From the NCBI GenBank assembly GCA_964360995.1, contig CAYHYZ010000023.1:1-11548 (forward strand): 11,548 nt of DNA, written 5' to 3'. This stretch comes from CAYHBS01 sp964360995. Lineage in GTDB: Bacteria > Patescibacteriota > Minisyncoccia > Ryanbacterales > HO2-45-13. Position 1 is the first letter of the stretch; each line of letters opens with the position of its first letter. The position numbers and the translations under genes were made by a program. Shown here piece after piece: positions 5,981-11,548 of the stretch. The notes below the pieces were generated by a model that saw nothing but the letters and a program-made list of their open reading frames with translations, had not been told where the DNA came from and did not search any database.

Positions 5981-6052
5981 ATAAAAACACACGGGCATGA
6001 AATCATAAGAACATAAAAACACAAGAGCACGAGATCATAAAAACACTAGATC
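5981..6052 (+). repeat. Degenerate 8-bp periodic array (right flank of TA pair)
   Basis: Nine consecutive octamers, all beginning with A and ending with C: for example ATAAAAAC three times, plus ACACGGGC, ATGAAATC, ATAAGAAC, ACAAGAGC, ACGAGATC and ACTAGATC. The near-consensus A-Y-R-A-R-A-N-C also fits ACGAGAGC, the unit at 5347-5394, on the same strand. Confidence 0.75.
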
Positions 6053-6058
6053 AAATAG

Positions 6059-6097
6059 AGCTGCACCCTATCAGCTACTAGCTCTAAGTTATTGGCT
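6059..6097. repeat. AGCT heptamer array (right flank of TA pair)
   Basis: AGCT occurs at 6059, 6073 and 6080, with decayed copies in the same 7-bp phase at 6087 (AGTT) and 6094 (GGCT). It lies directly after the 8-bp array and runs to the end of pilC. The 229 bp between pilC and the antitoxin gene are thus mostly periodic repeats plus the TA promoter; no convincing pilC terminator is visible. Confidence 0.65.
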
Positions 6098-6101
6098 GAT
6101 T

Positions 6102-7310
6102 TTAGAACGATGTTCCCAGGCTGTAGAGTGGAAGTAGTACTGCGGCCACAAGAAAGGCCACTCCCCCTCCAAGCACGAGAATCAGAGCGGGCTCAATGAT
6201 GGAAACAAAGTTTTCCACAAGCGAGTCCACCTCTCGTCGGTAAAATCGTGAGAGGGACTCAAGCATAGTGTTAATTTTCCCCGCTTCTTCTCCAATGCGC
6301 ATCATTTGGGTGACGAGCACTGGGATATCGGCGTGGCGTGCGAGTGAATCTGATATCGTAGACCCTCCCTTCACCGCTTCTATCGCTTCAACCACAATAT
6401 CTCGGTACACCACACTTCCGATCACCGATGCAGTCACTTCAAGTGCGCGTAGAACGGGAACTCCGGCGGAAAGTAGTGTTTGTAAGTTGTCACAGAAACG
6501 CGCCATGTAGATTTTTTTCTGTAAATTTCCAATGATCGGAAGCGCGAGTACAAATCGTTCCCATGCAAGACGCCCCGCCGGCGTGTGCACAAATCGCCAC
6601 AGTACCGATCCGCCAATTCCGGTAAGCGCAAAAATAACAATCCAAAAGGATCGGAAAAAATCTCCTGCACCTATCACAATGCGCGTGTATATAGGAAGCT
6701 CGACATTTTGCTCTTTAAATATGCTCGCAAGATTTGGAATCACAATCGTAAGCATGAGTACCATCACAATCATGAACGCAAACATAATGAATGCGGGATA
6801 CACCAGCGCATTTCGTGCCTTTGTCTGCAACTCATACTGGCGCTCTAAGTAGTCGGCGAGATAATTAAATACATTACCAAGCTTCCCGGACTCTTCTCCG
6901 GATCGCACCATATTGACATAGAAATCAGAGAAGAGTTTCGGGTGTTTAGTCATGGCTGCGGACATGGGTTGGCCGCCCTGAATATCTTCAAGTACCTGCT
7001 GAAGAATAGTGCGAATGGTGTCTTTTTCTACTTCCCCAGACATAGTTTTGAGCGCTTCCAGTACGGGGATTTTTGCCTCAAAGAGTGTCGCGAGCTGGCG
7101 TGATACAAGCACAATGTCACGGTTACTGACACGCTCAAGCGAAATGCCGAGGAGCGCGGCGAGTCCACCCTCGGATCCCGTGGGTACAACATTTACCACA
7201 ATAAAATTTCGACGCTGCAATCCTTCAATTGCCGCTTCCATCGAAACGGCCTCTAACTGACCCTCTCGGAGAGCGCCGTCAGTAGTGCGCACCTTGTAGT
7301 TAAACAACAT
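6102..7310 (-). CDS. pilC: Type IV pilus inner-membrane platform protein PilC
   Basis: 402 residues, full length for the PilC/GspF family. A short N-terminal region beginning F-N-Y-K-V-R-T-T-D-G is followed by two T2SSF domains (about 66-191 and 270-392). Each carries the family pattern of a helical bundle ending in a G-E-E-x-G-K-(L/I) segment (SGEESGKLG 137-145; IGEEAGKIN 339-347) and a P-containing TM helix (YPAFIMFAF 171-179; IIEPALILVLGGGVAF 371-386). A further TM segment lies at about 220-238. It sits in the inner membrane and couples the PilB and PilT motors to pilin insertion. It is the last gene of the motor operon, 9 bp after pilT. No SD is seen. Confidence 0.97.
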   Translation of the reverse strand: MLFNYKVRTTDGALREGQLEAVSMEAAIEGLQRRNFIVVNVVPTGSEGGLAALLGISLERVSNRDIVLVSRQLATLFEAKIPVLEALKTMSGEVEKDTIRTILQQVLEDIQGGQPMSAAMTKHPKLFSDFYVNMVRSGEESGKLGNVFNYLADYLERQYELQTKARNALVYPAFIMFAFMIVMVLMLTIVIPNLASIFKEQNVELPIYTRIVIGAGDFFRSFWIVIFALTGIGGSVLWRFVHTPAGRLAWERFVLALPIIGNLQKKIYMARFCDNLQTLLSAGVPVLRALEVTASVIGSVVYRDIVVEAIEAVKGGSTISDSLARHADIPVLVTQMMRIGEEAGKINTMLESLSRFYRREVDSLVENFVSIIEPALILVLGGGVAFLVAAVLLPLYSLGTSF

Positions 7311-7319
7311 ACAGAATAA

Positions 7320-8384
7320 TTAACGCAAAAGTAGCTTAAATTCGTCGGGCTTCAAGCTGTAATTAACCGCGTGCTCCAGTGATACGTCTCCGCGCTTCAC
7401 AAGCTCGACGAGTGAACGATTGAGGCTGACCATTCCTTCTTGAGAGCTTGTATCAATCACCATAGGAATTTCATGTGTTTTCCCCTCGCGAATTAAGTTA
7501 CGAACCGCTGAATTTGCAATTAAGAGTTCGTATGCAGGAATGAGTCCGCCTGATATGCGCGGTACAAGGCGCTGAGAAAAAATACCAATCAGTGTGGCGG
7601 AAAGTTGCGCGCGAATTTGTTGTTGCTGATGCCCCGGGAAACTATCCAAAATACGGTCGATAGTTTGCGATGCCGAGTTTGTGTGCAGAGACGAAAAGAT
7701 AAGGTGCCCGGTTTCTGCGGCAGTCACCGCCGCCGACATGGTTTCAGGGTCGCGCATTTCTCCGATCATTCCTACATTCACATCTTGTCGAAACATTGCG
7801 CGCAGGGCGCTTGAAAAGTCAGCCGCGTCGATGCCAATTTCACGCTGAGAAATTACCGAACGATCCTGTGTGAACATATATTCAATTGGATCTTCGATGG
7901 TGACAATGTGTTCAGCGCGAGTATGATTGATTAAGTCAATAAGCGCGGCAAGTGTGGTGGATTTTCCGTGTCCTGTAGGTCCCGCAATCAGAAAGAACCC
8001 CTGTTCGCGCAAGGTAAACTCTTTGAGAATTTGTGGTACTCCCAGATCTTCTATGGTGCGAATATGTACTGGAATAAGACGCAACGCCGCGCCCATAAAG
8101 CCACTATAAAAAAATGAGTTTACGCGAAAACGCGCTTGCTCCGCATGTTGATACGAAAAATCGATCGAGCGTTTACGCAAAAATTCTTCTTTACGCCCCG
8201 CCGGAATGAGCGCACTGACAAGCCCTTCGGCAATTTCCGGAGTGAGCAGTTGCTTCTTGGTAAGCGCAACTAATTCTCCATTCACACGAATAGTAGGATA
8301 TCTTCCAACCGCGATATGTAAATCGGACGCATTTTCTCGAAGCACGGTATCTACGAGGTCTCGTATTTCGTCTCGATAATCCAT
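7320..8384 (-). CDS. pilT: Type IV pilus retraction ATPase PilT
   Basis: 354 residues, the usual PilT size, without the long N-terminal domain of PilB. The N-terminal PAS-like domain (1-100) includes ASDLHIAVG (19-27). The ATPase core has Walker A GPTGHGKST (135-143), an Asp box TIEDPIEYM (162-170), Walker B G-M-I-G-E-M-R-D (205-212) and a His box TGHLIFSSLHTNSA (225-238). The PilT-specific C-terminal segment VRNLIREGKTHEIP (294-307) supports PilT over PilB. It powers pilus disassembly and twitching or uptake. The Walker A has His where Ser is usual, and the segment before Walker B reads RQDVNV instead of RQDPDV. ATG follows the receiver-gene stop with no gap. Confidence 0.96.
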   Translation of the reverse strand: MDYRDEIRDLVDTVLRENASDLHIAVGRYPTIRVNGELVALTKKQLLTPEIAEGLVSALIPAGRKEEFLRKRSIDFSYQHAEQARFRVNSFFYSGFMGAALRLIPVHIRTIEDLGVPQILKEFTLREQGFFLIAGPTGHGKSTTLAALIDLINHTRAEHIVTIEDPIEYMFTQDRSVISQREIGIDAADFSSALRAMFRQDVNVGMIGEMRDPETMSAAVTAAETGHLIFSSLHTNSASQTIDRILDSFPGHQQQQIRAQLSATLIGIFSQRLVPRISGGLIPAYELLIANSAVRNLIREGKTHEIPMVIDTSSQEGMVSLNRSLVELVKRGDVSLEHAVNYSLKPDEFKLLLR

Positions 8385-8768
8385 TTATGTGTGTGATGTA
8401 ATAATCAGTTTTGCTTTTTCAACGATCTCCGTTGGTGTGGAATATGCTTTGACAACATACTCCTTCGCTCCGTGTGCCATGCATCGCTCTTTCCCTTCTG
8501 CCTCATCAAGGTTGGTGAGCACCAGCACTGGTGTAGTTTTGGTGATATCGCGCTTGAACAGCTCTGCGAGTAAATCAAAACCGTTGGCATTGGGCATAAT
8601 CATGTCCGAAATAATCAGTTGATACTTGCCGGGCACAATTTTTTCTAGCGCTTCTACTCCATCCCGCGCGAATTCGAGATTAAACCCCTCCTTTTGAAAC
8701 TTGAGCGCATACATCTCTCGCACAAACTCGTCGTCATCGACAAAGAGTATGGCTTTTTTTTCGCTCAT
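8385..8768 (-). CDS. Stand-alone CheY-like response regulator receiver
   Basis: 127 residues, one receiver domain with no output domain. All phosphorylation residues are present: acidic cluster D11-D12-D13, phospho-acceptor D55 (LIISDMIMPN), T85 (VLVLTN) and K107 (VVKAYS). It is inserted between pilB and pilT and is translationally adjacent to pilT (0 bp gap), so it is probably made with the motors. The analogy is PilG/PilH of Pseudomonas twitching chemotaxis or PilR-like inputs. No histidine kinase is encoded in the window, so the phosphodonor is unknown. It may bind a motor protein directly to bias extension or retraction; that is inference. Confidence 0.93.
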   Translation of the reverse strand: MSEKKAILFVDDDEFVREMYALKFQKEGFNLEFARDGVEALEKIVPGKYQLIISDMIMPNANGFDLLAELFKRDITKTTPVLVLTNLDEAEGKERCMAHGAKEYVVKAYSTPTEIVEKAKLIITSHT

Positions 8769-8778
8769 GAATACATGT

Positions 8779-8808
8779 ATTATAGCGCGACTTCCGAGAG
8801 ACTCTCAA
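8779..8808 (-). promoter_or_regulatory. Possible internal promoter at the end of pilB
   Basis: Minus-strand TTGAGA (8808-8803), an 18-bp spacer and a perfect TATAAT (8784-8779) that overlaps the pilB stop codon, ending 10 nt before the receiver-gene ATG. It could give extra receiver-pilT-pilC transcription independent of pilB. Confidence 0.45.
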
Positions 8809-10501
8809 GGCCAATTTCTCCATTAAAGACCTTTACGAGCCCATCTTGGCGTAGCAGAATCATTCCCTGGCGTTTCGCTTCTCTTGAAATGGTTGCTTCG
8901 GTGGCTCCCTTGGCAATAATTTCCTCCAAATCAGGCGTCATAGAAAGCACTTCGGTAATTGCCAGCCGCCCCCGCGTACCTTTTGGACAGGTGGGTGACG
9001 GGCGCGCCTCATAAATAACATCTGGGATTTTAACCGTTTTTTTGAGGTGATCTGGAAATCCTGCATATTCAGCTTCTAGCTGTTCTTTGAGTTTACCGGC
9101 AACAGGAATTTCGGTACGTGAATCGGGACACAGGGTACGCGTAAGACGCTGTGCCATCGCGAGCACTAATGTCGGGGCAATCAAATATGGATCCACGCCC
9201 ATGTCGATAAGGCGCGGAATAACACCTACCGAGTCGTTGGTGTGTAGCGTAGAGAGCACAAGATGTCCTGTGAGCGCGGCGTGAATGGCAAGTTGCGCAG
9301 TTTCTTTGTCGCGGATTTCTCCCACCATGATGACATCGGGGTCTTGGCGTAGCACCGAGCGTAATCCACTCGCAAACGAGTAATCAATCTCTGGGCGCAC
9401 CTGCGACTGATTGAGTCCTTCAATATAATATTCAATCGGATCTTCCAAGCTCACAATATTGCGCCCCTCGTCGTTAATAATTTGGAGCATCGCATACAGC
9501 GTCGTCGATTTTCCAGATCCGGTGGGACCGGTGATAAGAATCATCCCGAATGGACGCTTTAATCCTTCGCGAATCAGCTCAAGATTGCGTCCGTTGTATC
9601 CCAACGTTTCAAGATCGTTTACCCCTCGCGACGGGTCTAGAATACGAATCGCCACTTTTTCGCCGTAGTATGTGGGGAATGTGGACACACGAAAATCAAT
9701 ATCTTTTCCTTCAAGTGATACTTTAAATCTTCCGTCTTGCGGCTTACGCTTCTCATCAATTTTCAGATTCGACATGATTTTGATACGCGAAATAATCGCT
9801 TCATGCACACGCATTGGCAGTAAAATGCTGGTGTACAACACGCCGTCTACACGAAAGCGCACACGTAATTTGTCTTTACCGGGTTCGATGTGAATGTCAG
9901 ACGCCCGCCCTTCAATGGCATGGCGAATAATCACTTGTACAGTCTTCGTGATAGGAGCATCTTCCTTGATTTGCTCAATCGCAGCTTCTCTTGTTGGTTT
10001 TATTTCTAACTCGGCCTCTTTTTGCTTTTCCTCGTCTTGAATAATAGAAAGTACCTCTTCGACTTCCCCTGAAATACTGCCGTAATTTTTGATGACTGAA
10101 TCAAAATCGGTTTGTGAAATAAGATAGATCCGGAATGCACGGTTTGTCCCGGACGAAATAAACTGCAGTGCTTCACGCGCCTCAATGTCCTCGGGATTCA
10201 CCATTCCTACCTCCAAAATACCGTCGTCGCTGAGTGCAAGCGGAACAAACTTATATTGCTGCGCCGTATCTCGTGGAATATATTTGAGCGTATCGAACTC
10301 GATGGTTTTTTCGGTAACGTGCCGCGCAGGAATACCCAGAAGCGCAGATTTTGCTTCCAGCGTACGCTCTTTTGGCACTCCCCGTTTCCCGAGTATTTCC
10401 TCAATATCTACGCCCGAAACCCGCGACTCATTACGAATAGCGGACGCGTCATCAAGCGTTATGGTGTTTTGTGCGACAAGGACGTCGAGCAGTGATTGCA
10501 T
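8780..10501 (-). CDS. pilB: Type IV pilus extension ATPase PilB
   Basis: 573 residues, full length for PilB/GspE. The N-terminal MshEN/GspE_N-like region (1-140) is followed by a charged linker (148-182) and then the secretion ATPase: RASDIHIEPGKD (199-210), Walker A GPTGSGKST (325-333), Asp box SLEDPIEYY (351-359), Walker B D-V-I-M-V-G-E-I-R-D (389-398) and His box TGHLVLSTLHTND (411-423), then QRLTRTLCPDS (451-461). It drives pilin polymerisation at PilC. The four-cysteine zinc motif common in this family is reduced: only C458 and C505 remain. The start gives a normal N-terminus and follows the upstream stop by 8 bp; no SD is seen. Confidence 0.97.
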   Translation of the reverse strand: MQSLLDVLVAQNTITLDDASAIRNESRVSGVDIEEILGKRGVPKERTLEAKSALLGIPARHVTEKTIEFDTLKYIPRDTAQQYKFVPLALSDDGILEVGMVNPEDIEAREALQFISSGTNRAFRIYLISQTDFDSVIKNYGSISGEVEEVLSIIQDEEKQKEAELEIKPTREAAIEQIKEDAPITKTVQVIIRHAIEGRASDIHIEPGKDKLRVRFRVDGVLYTSILLPMRVHEAIISRIKIMSNLKIDEKRKPQDGRFKVSLEGKDIDFRVSTFPTYYGEKVAIRILDPSRGVNDLETLGYNGRNLELIREGLKRPFGMILITGPTGSGKSTTLYAMLQIINDEGRNIVSLEDPIEYYIEGLNQSQVRPEIDYSFASGLRSVLRQDPDVIMVGEIRDKETAQLAIHAALTGHLVLSTLHTNDSVGVIPRLIDMGVDPYLIAPTLVLAMAQRLTRTLCPDSRTEIPVAGKLKEQLEAEYAGFPDHLKKTVKIPDVIYEARPSPTCPKGTRGRLAITEVLSMTPDLEEIIAKGATEATISREAKRQGMILLRQDGLVKVFNGEIGLESLSEVAL

Positions 10502-10509
10502 ATCATATG

Positions 10510-10845
10510 TTACAAACCAAACGGCAAAAATGGATTCGCATTACGAAATCTGGTTGGAGGATCGACACGCACCGATCCGTCGCGAAGTGCGCGAAATTGC
10601 GCATCCTGAAACATCGCACTATTGAGCTGAATGTCGCCGTTCGCATCTTCCTGGATTGCATCAATACGATCTAGCGTTTCCACTACTTCACGATAGAGCC
10701 CTGCCGATTCCGCACTCTCTGCTTGTGCAAGAGCTTCCTCTGTAGTGGGCGTGCGCGTTGTCATATACAACACCACCACTCCTCCTATCAGCACCAGCAA
10801 AATGATGAAGATGAGATTTTGATTTGTCCCTCCGGAATCTTTCAT
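10510..10845 (-). CDS. Small one-TM pilus accessory protein with C-terminal NPF motif (PilP-like position)
   Basis: 111 residues. A TM helix at about 11-29 is followed by a helical, acidic segment (34-68, T-T-E-E-A-L-A-Q-A-E-S-A-E-S-A-G-L), then F-R-A-L-R-D-G-S-V-R-V (84-94) and a terminal RNANPFLPFG (101-110). A GR-x-NPF-x-P end is common in small proteins encoded next to pilO in T4P operons, where they may contact other alignment-complex members. The gene starts 1 bp after pilO and has an SD-like GGGAG about 8 nt before ATG. I would call it a PilO-linked assembly protein occupying the place of PilP. It lacks a lipobox cysteine, unlike proteobacterial PilP, so homology to PilP is not claimed. 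Confidence 0.75.
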   Translation of the reverse strand: MKDSGGTNQNLIFIILLVLIGGVVVLYMTTRTPTTEEALAQAESAESAGLYREVVETLDRIDAIQEDANGDIQLNSAMFQDAQFRALRDGSVRVDPPTRFRNANPFLPFGL

Positions 10846-10846
10846 A

Positions 10847-11368
10847 TTATTCTCCCGCGTAATAAGATTTTGCTGCTATCAAAAATGCATATTCATCTTT
10901 TTCCCCAGCGCTAAATGTGAGCGTTTGTACGTCGGTTAGCCGTACCATATATTCTATTTCATTTAAGAAATTGATAAGCGCCGAGTAGGTGCCTTTCACG
11001 CCGATTGATACGTCTAGTGTGGATAAATTTCCTGCCTCTCCGGTCTTACCACTCGGTTTGAGCGCCAATGACTCAAGTTCAATATTGCCGCGCGAGACAA
11101 TGCCATTAATCATGAGTAGCATATCTTCGCGCGAGGATCCGGTGGGTATCATTTTATCTAATTTTTCACGATCCCCGGGAGAAATCGTATCAAAACTAGA
11201 CTGCATTTTATCAAGCTTTGCCTTTGCCTTTTCGATGTGAGCCACTTTTTCTTCTAAATTATTGAGCTCGGTGCGTACGCCTCCGATATCCGCCCAAATA
11301 TTTGTACCAATTGCGTACATTGCACCAAGTGACCCTATGATCAAAATAATGCCCAGTAAATTTTTCAT
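10847..11368 (-). CDS. pilO: Type IV pilus alignment protein PilO
   Basis: 173 residues with PilO topology: a very short cytoplasmic end (MKN), a TM helix at about 4-21, a coiled-coil segment rich in E/K/L (31-60), and a ferredoxin-like domain (80-170) containing the PilO-typical VKGTYSALINFLNEIEYMVR (124-143; G-x-Y-x-x-L-x-x-F-L-x-x-I-E). PilO pairs with PilN in the inner membrane to align the secretin or platform with the motors. ATG overlaps the pilN stop as ATGA, indicating coupled translation. A secretin (PilQ) is not seen in the window; in an organism without a classic outer membrane none would be expected. Confidence 0.92.
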   Translation of the reverse strand: MKNLLGIILIIGSLGAMYAIGTNIWADIGGVRTELNNLEEKVAHIEKAKAKLDKMQSSFDTISPGDREKLDKMIPTGSSREDMLLMINGIVSRGNIELESLALKPSGKTGEAGNLSTLDVSIGVKGTYSALINFLNEIEYMVRLTDVQTLTFSAGEKDEYAFLIAAKSYYAGE

Positions 11369-11548
11369 TGGCTTGTGGGTGGTGCAGTCGATCCCTCGCC
11401 TATTTTGGGAACGGCGCTTTCCTTAAGCATTAATTCTACTGAAAATGAAACGGTTTTATCTTGTCCCAGCTGCATATTATCAAATTCAACTTTTTCGATG
11501 CTAGGGTTTTGACGAAAGCCGACCAGCTGCTCAGCGAATGCCTTATCA
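11365..11548 (-). CDS. pilN: PilN-like fimbrial assembly protein, C-terminal part only
   Basis: The last 60 codons before TGA (11365-11367) are present; the start lies beyond the right edge. The visible part, FAEQLVGFRQNPSIEKVEFD then T-V-S-F-S-V-E-L-M-L-K, has the shape of the final strand-helix-strand of the PilN periplasmic domain (L...P.I..V.f......v.F...l.L). It ends in a flexible tail (I-G-E-G-S-T-A-P-P-T-S-Q). The identification rests on this pattern and on its position directly before pilO, with a 4-bp ATGA overlap; by length alone it could not be named. Confidence 0.7.
   Translation of the reverse strand, partial: DKAFAEQLVGFRQNPSIEKVEFDNMQLGQDKTVSFSVELMLKESAVPKIGEGSTAPPTSQ

Overview
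The window is a type IV pilus (T4P) locus. Every gene I can support lies on the minus strand, so transcription runs from high to low coordinates. Several features suggest an ultra-small member of the Candidate Phyla Radiation (Patescibacteria, probably a Parcubacteria-like lineage): the order pilN-pilO-(small membrane protein)-pilB-receiver-pilT-pilC followed by pilins and pilD, short class III pilin leaders, very few Shine-Dalgarno sequences, several -10 boxes lying directly before start codons, and AGCT-heptamer filler repeats of a kind I associate with such genomes. This is inference from layout, not a phylogenetic placement. TGA terminates pilN and pilD and no internal TGA was seen, so code 11 applies rather than the Gracilibacteria/Absconditabacteria code 25.

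Layout in the direction of transcription. (1) 11548-6102 is one tightly packed operon: the 3' end of pilN, pilO, a small one-TM protein ending in an NPF motif, the extension ATPase pilB, a stand-alone CheY-like receiver, the retraction-type ATPase pilT and the platform protein pilC. Gaps are 11 bp or less, with a 4-bp ATGA overlap between pilN and pilO. (2) 6101-5174 is a small accessory island holding a Phd/YefM-RelE/ParE toxin-antitoxin pair. Both sides carry periodic low-complexity DNA, an 8-bp array and a 7-bp AGCT array. (3) 5173-3892 holds two paralogous cysteine-containing major-pilin-like genes, each with its own promoter-like sequence. (4) 3795-2425 encodes a secreted GC-rich protein with four perfectly spaced six-cysteine repeats and a C-terminal DUF1566/Lcl_C domain; it has a strong SD and a strong terminator. 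(5) 2424-2141 is an intergenic region with that terminator, a spacerless 42-bp perfect palindrome and a tandem 19-bp repeat. (6) 2140 to the left edge is a second operon joined by overlapping stops and starts: pilD (prepilin peptidase), a one-TM DUF4430-like protein, and a pseudopilin that runs off the window. The pseudopilin's leader region is bracketed by a 20-bp perfect inverted repeat.

Together the genes encode most of a T4P machine. PilN/PilO and the small NPF protein would form the inner-membrane alignment complex, PilC the platform, PilB and PilT the extension and retraction motors, PilD the processing enzyme, and the two pilins plus the pseudopilin the fibre or its tip. The receiver protein could couple the motors to a signal. 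The Cys-rich DUF1566 protein is a candidate surface adhesin. No rRNA, tRNA, CRISPR array, transposase or integrase was seen. No gene-free stretch exceeds 300 bp.
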